From contig NZ_RAPF01000009.1 of the NCBI RefSeq assembly GCF_003610805.1, positions 1 to 64,000 of the forward strand: 64,000 nucleotides of DNA, given 5' to 3'. This stretch comes from Altericroceibacterium spongiae. Its GTDB lineage: Bacteria > Pseudomonadota > Alphaproteobacteria > Sphingomonadales > Sphingomonadaceae. The translations under genes and the position numbers were made by a program. How positions within the stretch are numbered: the stretch's first letter is position 1; each line of letters starts with the position of its first letter. The notes under the pieces were generated by a model. That model did not search any database. It had not been told where the DNA came from and was given only the letters and a program-made list of their open reading frames with translations. Positions 8,513 through 18,782 of the stretch are shown in pieces.

Positions 8513-9924
8513 GGCGGGGTGTCTTCCTCACTCCATCCGCCCCCCAGCGCTTTGACCAGCGCAGCATGGGCCTGCAAAGCCTGCATACGGGCATCACTGG
8601 CGGCGCGGGCTGTCTGGTTGCGCCGGACGATGGCCTGCATCCATTGCACGCGCGAATCCTCACCTGCGCTATAGCGCTGTTGTGCCAGCCTGAAAGATGT
8701 CTCGGCCTGCACGCTTGCCGCTGTGCGTTCCTGCGCGGCAGCAACGGCTGCGTTATAGCGGTTGAGAGCCGTTTCACTGTCGGACAAAGCCCCCAGCACC
8801 GCTTTTTCATATTGTGCTGCCGCACCGTCCGCCCGCGCATCGGCAGCCCGGATCTGTGCCCGGATGCGCCCGCCGGAGAAAATCGGCCAGCTTAAAGACG
8901 GGCCGATCTGGAAGCGGGTACTGCCTCCCGAAGTCAGATCGTCCACCGAACGCGCCTGCTGCCCGATAGAACCGAGCAATGAGAATTTGGGAAATAATTC
9001 GGCTGTCGCCACGCCCACTTCGGCCGTCGCTGCGGCGAGCTGGCTTTCCGCAGCCATCACATCGGGGCGGCGGCGCAGAATATCGGCACGCAAACCCGGC
9101 GATATCGTGCCCGGCACCTGTGGCAGGGGAGCGGGTTCGGAAAGGGCTTGTGTCACAGCTTCGGGCGGTTGCCCGGTCAGTAAGGCCAGTGCATTGATGG
9201 CAGCGGTTATGCGCGCCTGTGCTCCCGGTATCTGCGCCTGAGCCGATCGGGCGGAAGCCTGCGCATCGGCATCGCCCGACCGTGCGATTTCACCCATCGC
9301 ATAGCTTTGATGCAGAAGATCGGCCAGTGTCGTATAGCTTTGCGCATCTTCGGTCAGACTGGCCTTGTCTGCCTGCGCCCCGCGTAATTCGGCATAAGCG
9401 CGCTCCACTTCGGCCACCACTCTCAGCCGTACGTCCTGCTTTTCGGCTGCAGCAGCACGCAACCTCGCCCGCGCCGCTTCCACTTCGCGCTGCTGCCCAC
9501 CCCACAAATCGACTTCCCAGGAAGCATCGAAACCGGCATCGAACAGCGAAAATTCACGATCGAACCCGGGAAAGAGATTAACCGGAAGCTGCCCGTTTTC
9601 GGATAGCTGCTGGCGCGTTGCCGATCCGCTCACCTGCGCTTCGGGAAGTCGCCCGCCAACTGCCACATCGAGCCCGGCCCGCGCTTCACGCAGCCGCGCA
9701 TCGGCAGCTTTGAGATCGAGATTGGCTGCTACTGCCTGTTCTACCAGATCGACCAGCAGCGGGTCCCCCAGATTGCGCCAGGGTTCGAGATTGACCGGAC
9801 CATCCGCCGCAGGGTTCGTCCAGTGGCCCGTTTCACCGGCGACAGACGGCCGCTCATAATCCGGGCCGACAGTGCAGGCCGCCAGCAGCGGAACCAGCAT
9901 ATATGGCAAGATACGCAAACGCAT
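8503..9924 (-). CDS. NodT/OprM-family outer-membrane efflux lipoprotein (ABC operon)
   Basis: The 473-residue protein has a lipobox LLAAC (Cys17), TVGPDYERP, and the OEP signature DILRRRPDVMAAESQL. It is a paralogue of the convergent gene, not a copy: sequence and length differ. It is the last gene of a five-gene minus-strand operon with HlyD, ABC ATPase and two permeases, three bases after the preceding stop. It should be the outer-membrane channel of that ABC-type exporter. The 3' end overlaps the other OMF gene by ten bases, leaving no room for a terminator between the operons. Confidence 0.9.
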   Translation of the reverse strand: MRLRILPYMLVPLLAACTVGPDYERPSVAGETGHWTNPAADGPVNLEPWRNLGDPLLVDLVEQAVAANLDLKAADARLREARAGLDVAVGGRLPEAQVSGSATRQQLSENGQLPVNLFPGFDREFSLFDAGFDASWEVDLWGGQQREVEAARARLRAAAAEKQDVRLRVVAEVERAYAELRGAQADKASLTEDAQSYTTLADLLHQSYAMGEIARSGDADAQASARSAQAQIPGAQARITAAINALALLTGQPPEAVTQALSEPAPLPQVPGTISPGLRADILRRRPDVMAAESQLAAATAEVGVATAELFPKFSLLGSIGQQARSVDDLTSGGSTRFQIGPSLSWPIFSGGRIRAQIRAADARADGAAAQYEKAVLGALSDSETALNRYNAAVAAAQERTAASVQAETSFRLAQQRYSAGEDSRVQWMQAIVRRNQTARAASDARMQALQAHAALVKALGGGWSEEDTPPQS

Positions 9925-9927
9925 TCT

Positions 9928-11037
9928 CTACTCCATCCGCGAGCGGAACAGGGCCGATGCCGCCAGCAAGGTTGCAGCGGCGATGACGGCCAGAGGCCAG
10001 CTATTGGCGAATATCTGGGCGGGTGTCATGGCTTTGAGGAAAGTCCCTTCGCAAATAGCCAGAAACCATCGCGGAGGATTGATCCATGTGACGATCTGCA
10101 ACCAATGCGGCATATTATCGACCGGGCTTGCATAACCCGACAGAATGACCATCGGCACAACCACGGAAAACATTCCCAGAAAGGCCTGTTGCTGCGTGGC
10201 CGAGACAGTCGATATCAACATACCGATACCGGTCAGTGCAACGAGATAAAGCAGTAAAGCGATATAGAAAAGCGGGAGGGATCCGGTCAGTGGAATACCG
10301 AAAGCCAGTGGCAGCAAGAACACGAATAATGTCGCATTGGCGAGACCGACCAGAATGGGCGGCAGCATCTTGCCGATCAGGATTTCATGCACGCGAAGCG
10401 GCGAAACCATCAACTGATCGAAAGTGCCGAGTTCTTTTTCGCGCGCGACCGATTGCGACACCACCGCCATGGCGGAAATGGCGGCAATCACGGCAATCAG
10501 CGCCGGCATGACGAACCAGCGGTAGGTGAGATTGGGGTTGAACCAGTGCCGCTCCACCGTTGCTCCGCCCTGCCCGGCACGCTGGCGCGGTATGGTCATG
10601 GCCCCGACATCGGCCGCAATACGGTTCATATAGCTCGACACGATCTGCGCTGCATTGGACCGGCGCCCGTCATAGATCGCTCCGATCACCGCCCCGCGCC
10701 TTGTTTCCACATTAGCGGAAAATTGCGGGTCGAAACGCAGAGCGGCAATCACATCCTGCCGGTTTATCGCCTCACGCATTTCGCCATCCGAATGGAACGA
10801 GACGACTTCGCGCACATTCGGGCTGCCTTCGAGCCGGGCGATGACCTCATGACTCCAGCGACCGCCATCGAGATCCAGCACACCCACTTTGAAATTGTCG
10901 ACTTCCATCGTTGAAGCAAAGCCGAACAGGAAGATCTGGATCACCGGGGGTGCAATCAGAATGATCCGCGCCCGCGGGTCTCGTAAAACAGCGAGAATTT
11001 CCTTGACGATAATGGCGACAAGCCGCGGCCCGATCAT
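9928..11037 (-). CDS. ABC-2 type transporter permease (second)
   Basis: The permease of about 369 residues begins MIGPRLVAIIVKEIL, with one N-terminal membrane segment, a large periplasmic loop (about 45-170), and five C-terminal membrane segments. The loop-to-membrane junction carries EKELGTFDQLMVSPL, the usual ABC-2 'E..GT...L..(S/T)P' signature. I chose the ATG at 11037 because it overlaps the upstream stop as ATGA; an ATG at 11061 would extend it by eight residues into the preceding gene. It pairs with the upstream permease, as in YhhJ/YbhR-YbhS exporters. Confidence 0.88.
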   Translation of the reverse strand: MIGPRLVAIIVKEILAVLRDPRARIILIAPPVIQIFLFGFASTMEVDNFKVGVLDLDGGRWSHEVIARLEGSPNVREVVSFHSDGEMREAINRQDVIAALRFDPQFSANVETRRGAVIGAIYDGRRSNAAQIVSSYMNRIAADVGAMTIPRQRAGQGGATVERHWFNPNLTYRWFVMPALIAVIAAISAMAVVSQSVAREKELGTFDQLMVSPLRVHEILIGKMLPPILVGLANATLFVFLLPLAFGIPLTGSLPLFYIALLLYLVALTGIGMLISTVSATQQQAFLGMFSVVVPMVILSGYASPVDNMPHWLQIVTWINPPRWFLAICEGTFLKAMTPAQIFANSWPLAVIAAATLLAASALFRSRME

Positions 11038-12167
11038 GCGATCCTCCGATGGGTCGACCACACGCAGAGCAGGAAAAGCACCGCACCAAATCCCAGCAGG
11101 ATACCCATTAATGGCAGGAACAGACCCCAGTCGTCACCCGCAATAAAGACCGTCTGCAATTGCGGGATCATATACCTCGCGGGAACGAGGTAGGTCAGCG
11201 CCTGAACGAATTTGGGCATGGAAGAAATTTCGAAGATAAAACCCGAAAGCAGCATGGTCGGCAGGAACGTCGTGAGCAGAGCGACCTGACTGGCGACGAA
11301 CTGGTTCTTCATCGCTGCCGAAATCAGCAGCCCCTGCCCCAGCGCGGGGACCAGATAGACCGAAGAGATTGCCAGCAAAGCCAATACCGAACCGCGGAAA
11401 GGCACCTGAAACAATGTCACCGCCAGGATCGTACACAAGGCCATGGAAATAAGGCCGAGCAGGAAATAGGGAATGACCTTGGTCATCAGAAATTCGCCCA
11501 TGCCGATCGGCGTAGCCATCAGCGCTTCCATCGTGCCGCGTTCCCATTCCCGGGCCACCACCAGTGCCGTCAGCAGCGATCCGATCATCGTCATCACCAC
11601 CGCAATCGAACCGGGCACAAGGAAATTGCGACTCTCCAGTTCGGGATTGAACCAGAAACGGGCATTCACCGAAACGGGCGCGACCAGCGCTTTCCCGTCA
11701 TCTCTGGCCTGCGCCGCCATCCAGCTTGCCCGCAAGCCCTCCGCATAGGCCGAAATAAAGGTGGCGGTATTGGGCAGCGATCCGTCTGTGATGATCTGAA
11801 TTCTGCCGCCGCCCTTTTCATGCTCCCGCCCGAATTGCTGCGGGATAACGATAATGGCATGAATATCGCCTGCCACCAGATCGGGTTCCAGTTCCTGCAC
11901 CGTCCCGACCGCGCGAATATCGAAATAGCGCGAATGCTGAAATGTCGCTGCGAGCGAGCGGGCCGCCCGGCTGTCATCGCGCAAAGCCATGCCTACCCGT
12001 GTCTGTGCCGCATCGAGATTGACGCCATACCCCATCAGAAACAGCAGCATGACCGGGAGCAAAAAGGCGATCAGAATAGTCGAAGGGTCGCGGACGATCT
12101 GGCGCGATTCTTTCACCAGCATTGCCCGGAAACGGCGCAGACGGACGGTGCTGGCTGCCTCGCTCAT
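11034..12167 (-). CDS. ABC-2 type transporter permease (first)
   Basis: The 377-residue permease has the same topology as its downstream partner: membrane segment near residues 28-48, extracytoplasmic domain, then five membrane segments after REWERGTMEALMATPIGMGE, the conserved ABC-2 motif. The two permeases probably form a heterodimer served by the dual ATPase encoded just upstream. The gene overlaps the ATPase stop by 4 nt (ATGA). Confidence 0.88.
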   Translation of the reverse strand: MSEAASTVRLRRFRAMLVKESRQIVRDPSTILIAFLLPVMLLFLMGYGVNLDAAQTRVGMALRDDSRAARSLAATFQHSRYFDIRAVGTVQELEPDLVAGDIHAIIVIPQQFGREHEKGGGRIQIITDGSLPNTATFISAYAEGLRASWMAAQARDDGKALVAPVSVNARFWFNPELESRNFLVPGSIAVVMTMIGSLLTALVVAREWERGTMEALMATPIGMGEFLMTKVIPYFLLGLISMALCTILAVTLFQVPFRGSVLALLAISSVYLVPALGQGLLISAAMKNQFVASQVALLTTFLPTMLLSGFIFEISSMPKFVQALTYLVPARYMIPQLQTVFIAGDDWGLFLPLMGILLGFGAVLFLLCVWSTHRRIA

Positions 12168-13885
12168 GCCGCCGCTTCCTTGTCTTCGGTTTCACGCGCT
12201 TCGATAATGGCGATGAATGCGTCTTCCATCGTGCCATCGGGAATGCCGGCCTGCTCCTTCAGTTCATCGGGGGTGCCCGTAGCGATCTGTTCGGACCGGT
12301 AGATAAGCGCAATCCGGTCGCAATATTCGGCCTCTTCCATAAAATGGGTAGTGACGAGCACCGAGACGCCCTTCTCGACCAGTCCGTTAATATGCGTCCA
12401 GAATTCACGCCGCACGATGGGGTCCACGCCCGAAGTCGGTTCGTCGAGAAACAGGACCGGCGGTTGATGCAACACCGCACAGGCCAGCGCGAGGCGCTGC
12501 TTGTAGCCGAGAGGCAATCCGCCGCTATTGCTGGAAGTGTAGCGTTCCAGATGAAATATGGAGAGCGCCCGCTCGATCGCTTCGCGCGCATCGCCACCCG
12601 AAAGGCCATAGGCTCCGGCGAAGAAGTTGAGATTCTGTTTCACCGAAAGGTCGCCATAGAGCGAGAATTTCTGCGCCATATAGCCAAGCGACTGCCGCGC
12701 ATCGGCTCGTGCATGGCGCAGATCGTTGCCCGCCACAGCGCCATTGCCTTCGCTCGGGCTCAGCAATCCGCACAGCATCTTGAAGGTGGTGGATTTACCC
12801 GCACCGTTCGGGCCCAGCAATCCGAAAACCTGACCGCGCGGAACAGAGAAGGTAACATTATGAGCGGCTGTGAAATCACCGAAATGCTTGGTCAACCCAT
12901 CGGCTTCGATCGCCGGCTTACCGGTATCGGGAATGGCGCGATAATCTTGCGCCAGTTGCGACGTACCGCCCGGCCCGCCGCCGAGCACATCGATAAAGGC
13001 ATCCTCGAAACGCGGTGTGGCAGGCATCAGCTTATCGCCATTGTCATCGCCCAGTTCGGCAGCGCTCGGCAATTCGGCATTGTCCGCCAGCATCAAACGG
13101 ATGGAACCGCCCTGCACCGCACCGTCGGTGATCGCATCGTGATCGAGCGCCTGCCGGAGAATAGCCCGGCGGCGATCTTCAGGCACATCCATGCGATAAA
13201 TTCGGTTTTCGGCACGGGCGGTCATTTCCTCCGGAGGACCGGCATGCAGCAATTTACCATCATTCAGCAGGAAAACTGTGTCGCATTTCTCCGCTTCGTC
13301 GAGATAGGCGGTGGACCAGAGCACGCCGATACCTTCCCCGGCCAGCTGCTGAACCATGGACCATAATTCACGCCGCGACACCGGATCGACCCCGACACCC
13401 GGCTCATCGAGAAGCAGAAGCATCGGTTCACGCACCAGCGCACAGGCAAGCCCCAGCTTCTGTTTCATCCCGCCCGACAGATTGCCGGCCAGACGCTGCT
13501 GGAAACGCTCCAGATCGGTAAAATCGAGCAGCATGGCGAAGCGCTCATTCCACTCGTCGCGCGGCAAGGCACGAAGATCGGCATAGAGGCGCAAATTCTC
13601 CCCCACCGTCAGATCTTCATAGAGGCCGAAACGCTGCGGCATGTAACCGATCAGGCTGCGATCCATTTCGTCGGGCGGCTGCCCTTTGACGCTTATCTGG
13701 CCCTCTTCAACGCTTATCAGGCCCCCCAAGGCTCTTATCAGCGTCGTCTTGCCTGCCCCGTCCGGACCGACCAGCCCGGTCATCTGCCCGGCTTCGATCC
13801 GAATATCGACACCATCGAGCGCCGGAGGTCCAGCGTCCGCGAAGCGCTTGACCACGCCCGTTGCAGTGGCGACAGTCTCGCTCAC
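12164..13885 (-). CDS. Dual-domain ABC transporter ATP-binding protein
   Basis: Two nucleotide-binding domains lie in tandem. Domain 1 has Walker A GPDGAGKTT (about 40-48), signature LSGGMKQK and Walker B LLLLDEPGVGVDP. Domain 2 has Walker A GPNGAGKST, a variant signature NSGGLPLGYKQR and Walker B LFLDEPTSGVDP. This is the YbhF/RbbA-like arrangement. The GTG at 13885 starts one base after the HlyD stop and gives a 573-residue protein beginning (V)SETVATATG. An ATG at 13921 would add 12 unlikely Arg-rich residues inside the HlyD gene. The domain 2 signature departs from LSGGQ, so the two sites may not be equal. Confidence 0.88.
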   Translation of the reverse strand: MSETVATATGVVKRFADAGPPALDGVDIRIEAGQMTGLVGPDGAGKTTLIRALGGLISVEEGQISVKGQPPDEMDRSLIGYMPQRFGLYEDLTVGENLRLYADLRALPRDEWNERFAMLLDFTDLERFQQRLAGNLSGGMKQKLGLACALVREPMLLLLDEPGVGVDPVSRRELWSMVQQLAGEGIGVLWSTAYLDEAEKCDTVFLLNDGKLLHAGPPEEMTARAENRIYRMDVPEDRRRAILRQALDHDAITDGAVQGGSIRLMLADNAELPSAAELGDDNGDKLMPATPRFEDAFIDVLGGGPGGTSQLAQDYRAIPDTGKPAIEADGLTKHFGDFTAAHNVTFSVPRGQVFGLLGPNGAGKSTTFKMLCGLLSPSEGNGAVAGNDLRHARADARQSLGYMAQKFSLYGDLSVKQNLNFFAGAYGLSGGDAREAIERALSIFHLERYTSSNSGGLPLGYKQRLALACAVLHQPPVLFLDEPTSGVDPIVRREFWTHINGLVEKGVSVLVTTHFMEEAEYCDRIALIYRSEQIATGTPDELKEQAGIPDGTMEDAFIAIIEARETEDKEAAA

Positions 13886-13886
13886 G

Positions 13887-14891
13887 TCAGTTCTGCGCCT
13901 TCGGTCGTGCCCCCGGAACATGCACGGTCACCGGCTGCCCCTGTCGCAAGGCATCGTCGGGCTGATCCACCAGAATACGCACGCGATAGACCAGATCGGT
14001 GCGCAAATCCTCGGTTTGCACCGTCTTGGGTGTAAATTCCGCAGTAGGTGAAATCTGGCTGATCCGGCCTTGATAAACCTTGTCATTGCCATCGGCCCGT
14101 ACGGTAACTTTCATATCGGGCGAAATGCGCGACAAATCTTCTGCACCGACATAAGCGCGCAACCGCATCGGACGATCGATTGTCAGCGTCAACACGGTTT
14201 CACCAGGTTGTACAATGGCCCCCGGTTCGCGGGCTCTTGTAAGAACCGTACCGGAATTGGGTGTAATCAGCTTGGCATCGTCAAGATTAGTCTGTGCCTG
14301 ATTGCGCTGTGCCCGGGCGGCTTCGACCTCTGCAACAGAGGCTGCCCGGTCTTCCTTCCGTGCCCCTTCCCGCGCCAGCGACAGGGCCTGTCTCGCAGCC
14401 TTCACTTGCGCCTGCGCCGTCTGATATTGCGCTGTTGTAGCATCGAAAACCTGCTGACTGACAGCGCCGGTTTTTACCAGTTCGCTGCGTCGGTCATAAT
14501 CTTCCTTCGCTCGATCAAGGGATGCGCGTGCTTCTTCAAGCTGTGCCTGCGTCTGACGAATTTCCTGCGGCCGGCTTCCTGCCTGAATCTTGGCATTCTG
14601 TGCTTTAGCCACAGCAAGCTGGGCGCTGGCTGCATCCAGCGCATCCTGCAAAGGCCGCTCATCCAGCCGCGCCACCACAGTTCGCGCATTGACCGGCTCG
14701 CCTTCTTCCGGAGCAATTTCGGCGATGCGTCCACCAACCCGAAACGCGAGATCGACCTGACGGATATCTACATTGCCGTAAAGCGTCAGCCCGTCTTCAT
14801 CATAATCGAGCAGACCAAAGCCCCGCGTAAACAAGGCGACGAGCACCAACAGAATAATGCCACCACCGATAAATGCGCGCCGAAGGTTCAT
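13887..14891 (-). CDS. HlyD-family adaptor of the ABC exporter (YbhG-like)
   Basis: The 334-residue protein has an N-terminal anchor (about 6-24). Its lipoyl halves are YGNVDIRQVDLAFRVGGRI and LITPNSGTVLTRAREPG, separated by a long coiled-coil hairpin rich in Ala, Gln, Arg and Glu (about 75-190). A C-terminal beta-barrel domain follows. It is the first gene of the five-gene minus-strand operon and links the ABC permeases to the OMF encoded at the operon end. The family exports cationic drugs or other small molecules; the substrate is not evident. Confidence 0.88.
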   Translation of the reverse strand: MNLRRAFIGGGIILLVLVALFTRGFGLLDYDEDGLTLYGNVDIRQVDLAFRVGGRIAEIAPEEGEPVNARTVVARLDERPLQDALDAASAQLAVAKAQNAKIQAGSRPQEIRQTQAQLEEARASLDRAKEDYDRRSELVKTGAVSQQVFDATTAQYQTAQAQVKAARQALSLAREGARKEDRAASVAEVEAARAQRNQAQTNLDDAKLITPNSGTVLTRAREPGAIVQPGETVLTLTIDRPMRLRAYVGAEDLSRISPDMKVTVRADGNDKVYQGRISQISPTAEFTPKTVQTEDLRTDLVYRVRILVDQPDDALRQGQPVTVHVPGARPKAQN

Positions 14892-15007
14892 ATTTTTCCC
14901 TCACTGTTCTGGCCGGCGCGGGTTTAACGCTTTTTATGACCTTTTTACTATACCCTGATGTAAGTTTCTTGGAATTTGCGGGTCGGCATTGGAGTCCAAC
15001 ACACAAG

Positions 15008-15040
15008 AAGGCCCTGAAAACCTTTTCATTTCAGCGCCTT
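15008..15040 (-). terminator. Probable terminator after the M61 peptidase gene
   Basis: AAGGC-C-CTGAAA (15008-15019) and TTTCAG-C-GCCTT (15029-15040) form an 11-bp stem with one mismatch. It lies 38 bases beyond the peptidase stop. On the minus strand the following bases are only moderately T-rich (CTTGTGT), so termination strength is uncertain. Confidence 0.45.
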
Positions 15041-15077
15041 CCATGAAGAACCTTACACTCTTTAAAAGTTCACCAGT

Positions 15078-17000
15078 CTATTTGAGCGGTGCCAGAAGAT
15101 CATCCAGTCGTGCAGGTGTCCCCTTCACCCTTTCGAGATGAGGATAAAGCTGGCCACCATGATAGGCTATTTCTACATTCCAGACACGTCCGGTACGTTT
15201 GACAGTGAGATGAATCGGCTCGTCGCTTTCAGCGCTGCGGTCGAGTGCTTTCTTCATCGCATCCGAACTGTATTCCCGCCCGTCGACGCCGACAATTGTC
15301 ACGCCCGGTGTGAGCTTGGCATCGAAAGCGGGGCTGCCCCAATAGACCTGTGACACCTCCCCGCCATTACTGATGGCGAGCCCAAGAGAATAGCTGAAAT
15401 CAGCCATTTTATAATTGCTCTGCCGAGCCTTGATATAAGAATTGGGCGTATCGTTGAATGTCAGCTTGTACCCGCCTTCAGTAATCCAGTCGAGCGGCGC
15501 GTGAGGTGCAATATCGTCTATGCGGTGTTTGAGAAAGCTGTCCCAATCATAGGGATATATTGTGTTTAATGCTGCCACCACATCCTCGCGGCGATAAGTA
15601 TTCAGGCTCCAGTCGCCATCCTTGCCGCCGAAGAAAAGCCGGGCAAAATCATCGAGCGATTTCTTGCCCCTGGTGTTTTTCCGGATAAGCATATCCGCAT
15701 CGAGCCAGGTCAGCATTCCCTCGATATAATAATCCTCTGAACGCTGCCAGCTCGGCCATGGCGCAGGACGGCGATGCGCCATGATCGGGTCGTTAGTGGT
15801 ATCGATTACCGGGCGCCAGTTGCGTCCGGCCTTGCGATCATAACTGGCAGCCGTCGTGGCCAGCATATCCAGTGCATCCTGCTTGCTCACCAGGCCTGAA
15901 CGAGCGGCCAGAATATTACCCCAGAACTGGGTCTGTCCTTCATAGACCCAAAGAAGCGAATCCTGCATCGGTTCATGATAATCCGGCGTAGCCAGATCCT
16001 CGCCACGACGATATTTGCCATTCCAGCTATGCACGAATTCATGCGGCAAAAGATAGCGATCAAGCAGTCGCTTGTCCCAATCGGTGAAATAATCGGGTGA
16101 AACACCGTCTTCGCTCGAACGATGATGTTCGAGGCCGATCCCGCCAAGAAAGTCGCTCATCGACACAAGAAAGTCATAATGATCGAAATGGCGCACCCCG
16201 AACAGTTTAAGGCTTTGCGTCACCAGATCGCGATGCAGATCGAGTTGCTCCTCGGTTGCTTTGAGATTGTCGGCCTCATCCCCGAAAAGGTCCAGATAGA
16301 CATCGGAGCCCAGATCGACCTGCCGGTAATGGCTACCTGCAACCAGAGGAGAATCCACCAGTGTTTCATAGGAAACCGGCTTGAAATGGATCCGGTCCGG
16401 TGCCGAACCTTCCATCGGTTCCAGAGCTGAAGCCTGCTGCCAGCCCTGCGGCAGGCGCAGCGAGGGATAGACCTGAATATCGCGCACCGGATGTCCTGCG
16501 GGATAAAGCGATACTTCATGCCAGCCCATGCTGAGCATTTCCGGGGCGACCGTTACACGCCCCTGATCGGCCTCCAGCGGCGCCAGATAAACGAATTTGG
16601 CCGTAAGTGCACTCACCCCGTCCGGCACATCGACCAAAATGGAAAAAACATCCAGCGGATCACGTTTCCAGGACAATGTTTGCCCGTTAGCGCTGAATTC
16701 AAAGCCCGTGAGATTGGCAATCTTTCCGGAAGAAGAATGCTTGCCGGGCAACCATTCCGGATAGCGCAGGCGCAAAATGCCGGGCTGCACAACCGGCACG
16801 GTTTCGGTCACATGAAACAGCCCCCGCTGGACATCTCTTGCATCGACATCGATCCGCAAAGGACTGTTTTCAGTTACCTTTGCCTGCACCGAGGCAGTTT
16901 GTGCAGCGACCGGAGGCGCAACGGAAAAAGGGGACAAGGCGAAACCGCATACAGAAACAAGCAGAAAAACAGGCGAATAACCAAAAGTCGATCGGGTCAT
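15078..17000 (-). CDS. M61-family metallopeptidase with PDZ domain, exported
   Basis: The 640-residue protein has an N-terminal signal peptide ending near PVAAQT. The zinc motif is His320-Glu321-x-x-His324 in PHEFVHSW, with a downstream YEGQTQFWG that supplies the third ligand Glu. A C-terminal PDZ-like region (about 510-610; SPAFDAKLTPGVTIVGVDG) is the usual partner in M61 enzymes. These are periplasmic or surface aminopeptidases with preference for Gly/Ala N-termini in the characterised sphingomonad member. The gene is monocistronic; the 279 bases upstream, shared with sdaA, hold divergent promoters but no other gene. Confidence 0.9.
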   Translation of the reverse strand: MTRSTFGYSPVFLLVSVCGFALSPFSVAPPVAAQTASVQAKVTENSPLRIDVDARDVQRGLFHVTETVPVVQPGILRLRYPEWLPGKHSSSGKIANLTGFEFSANGQTLSWKRDPLDVFSILVDVPDGVSALTAKFVYLAPLEADQGRVTVAPEMLSMGWHEVSLYPAGHPVRDIQVYPSLRLPQGWQQASALEPMEGSAPDRIHFKPVSYETLVDSPLVAGSHYRQVDLGSDVYLDLFGDEADNLKATEEQLDLHRDLVTQSLKLFGVRHFDHYDFLVSMSDFLGGIGLEHHRSSEDGVSPDYFTDWDKRLLDRYLLPHEFVHSWNGKYRRGEDLATPDYHEPMQDSLLWVYEGQTQFWGNILAARSGLVSKQDALDMLATTAASYDRKAGRNWRPVIDTTNDPIMAHRRPAPWPSWQRSEDYYIEGMLTWLDADMLIRKNTRGKKSLDDFARLFFGGKDGDWSLNTYRREDVVAALNTIYPYDWDSFLKHRIDDIAPHAPLDWITEGGYKLTFNDTPNSYIKARQSNYKMADFSYSLGLAISNGGEVSQVYWGSPAFDAKLTPGVTIVGVDGREYSSDAMKKALDRSAESDEPIHLTVKRTGRVWNVEIAYHGGQLYPHLERVKGTPARLDDLLAPLK

Positions 17001-17279
17001 GAAGCACTCTGTTGAAAGAACGAAACAGGCAAAAATAGCAGGAAACTGCCGATATTTCCGCTTAGGCCACCGGATCAGGTGTGAAAAGGGTAGAATATTA
17101 TTTTCCGGTTATAGCGAATTGCTCCATATCTGCTCGTAGAATTGTGCATCCAGATTTCGCAGAATATCTGGCACAAATCGGCCCTGTTCCGGCAGTAAAC
17201 CGGTTTCCAGCCGGAGCACCCCGGTCTATGAACTTTCTGCAAGATCGCATCAGCATAAGGTGCGAAGGAAAAGGACGAT

Positions 17280-18668
17280 ATGACCAAGCAGCAAGCCTCT
17301 GCCGATGCGACCACGATACTCGATCTCTTTACGATCGGCCTCGGTCCATCGAGTTCGCATACGGTAGGGCCGATGCGCGCTGCACGCATGTTCATGGACT
17401 CCCTGCCGCAATGCCCTAAACGTGTACAATGCGACCTGTATGGCTCACTTGCCCTGACAGGCCACGGACACGCAACCGATTCCGCCATCTTGCTGGGACT
17501 ATCAGGCTATCGTCCGCAAACTGTCGATCCGGAAGCGATCGCCCCAATTCTTGCCTCCATAAGGGAAGACGGGAAACTGCATAAAGACGGGCAACGGGCT
17601 GCAGGGCCGACTTTCTATGAAGAGGGAGACCTTCTTTTCCATAAGGATGAATTCCTCCCGGAACATGCCAATGGCATGCGCTTTACAGCCTGGTTCGAGG
17701 GAACGGCGGATACGGTCGGCAGAGCCTATTATTCGATTGGCGGAGGCTCAGTCCTGTCGGAAGAGGAAGGAACTAACGATGCTGCGCTGGGGCATAATCT
17801 CGTCCCACCCCACCCATTTTCTTCAGCCGAAGAACTCCTCGCAATGGGTGAGGAAACAGGACTCTGCATCGCGACCATCATCTTGAAAAATGAGGAAATA
17901 TGGCGCCCTCAGGAAAAGACCGAGGCTTTTCTCGATAAGGTATGCGATGCCATGACCGCGTCAATCGAACGCGGCCTGAAACAGGAAGGTTTCCTGCCGG
18001 GGGGATTGAAAGTCCGCCGGCGGGCGAAATCTATTCACACCCGCTTGCGGAGCCAGAAAGACACTTTCGGACCAGCTCATACATTTGAATGGGTGAGCCT
18101 TTTCGCGCTTGCCGTGAATGAGGAAAATGCCGCCGGCGGGCGGGTTGTGACAGCCCCCACGAATGGAGCGGCGGGTGTCATTCCGGCCGTTCTGCACTAT
18201 TATCGTCGCTTCGTGCCAGGCGCGGATCGTGATGGTGAACATACACTTTTGCTGACCGCTGCTGCCATCGGTTTTCTCTACAAAAAGCGGGCTTCTATTT
18301 CAGCCGCAGAAATGGGCTGTCAGGGCGAAGTCGGCGTAGCCTGTTCGATGGCAGCAGCGGGCCTGGCGGCAGCACTGGGCGGCACCAACCAGCAGATCGA
18401 GAACGCCGCAGAAATCGGTATGGAACACAATCTCGGCCTCACCTGCGACCCGATTGGCGGACTGGTCCAGATTCCCTGTATAGAACGCAATACAATGGGC
18501 GCAGTGAAAGCCATCAATGCCGCTTATCTCGCCCTTCAGGGCGATGGCCGCCACATTGTCAGCCTTGATGCCGTAATCGAAACCATGCGCCAGACCGGCG
18601 TCGATATGAGCAACCATTACAAGGAAACCAGTCTCGGCGGGCTGGCTGTCAATGTCGTCGAGTGCTGA
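17280..18668 (+). CDS. sdaA: L-serine ammonia-lyase, iron-sulfur type
   Basis: The 462-residue single-chain enzyme starts with [19 protein letters not shown], the substrate loop of the beta domain. The alpha domain has [16 protein letters not shown] and [18 protein letters not shown], whose cysteines bind the 4Fe-4S cluster. It deaminates L-serine to pyruvate and ammonia. The length fits the fused alpha-beta form. The ATG follows AAGGAAAAGG. It may supply pyruvate or control serine levels; no functional link to the next cluster is evident. Confidence 0.93.
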   Translation: MTKQQASADATTILDLFTIGLGPSSSHTVGPMRAARMFMDSLPQCPKRVQCDLYGSLALTGHGHATDSAILLGLSGYRPQTVDPEAIAPILASIREDGKLHKDGQRAAGPTFYEEGDLLFHKDEFLPEHANGMRFTAWFEGTADTVGRAYYSIGGGSVLSEEEGTNDAALGHNLVPPHPFSSAEELLAMGEETGLCIATIILKNEEIWRPQEKTEAFLDKVCDAMTASIERGLKQEGFLPGGLKVRRRAKSIHTRLRSQKDTFGPAHTFEWVSLFALAVNEENAAGGRVVTAPTNGAAGVIPAVLHYYRRFVPGADRDGEHTLLLTAAAIGFLYKKRASISAAEMGCQGEVGVACSMAAAGLAAALGGTNQQIENAAEIGMEHNLGLTCDPIGGLVQIPCIERNTMGAVKAINAAYLALQGDGRHIVSLDAVIETMRQTGVDMSNHYKETSLGGLAVNVVEC

Positions 18669-18782
18669 TCGACATTCCTTTTCATATATCTTTTCAAACT
18701 TAACCGGCCCTCCTTAAGCAGCCCTGTTGCCCAACGCCTTCCATTTCGGTAGCTTGCAAATTAAAGCAGGTGGAAGAACTGC

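Noticed and set aside
12122-13366. A 414-codon open frame on the plus strand
   Set aside because: It is antisense to the dual ABC ATPase, whose Walker and signature motifs are clear.
17001-17279. Riboswitch or small gene before sdaA
   Set aside because: The stretch has some GC-rich hairpins (CCGG repeats) but no known riboswitch core and no supported reading frame.
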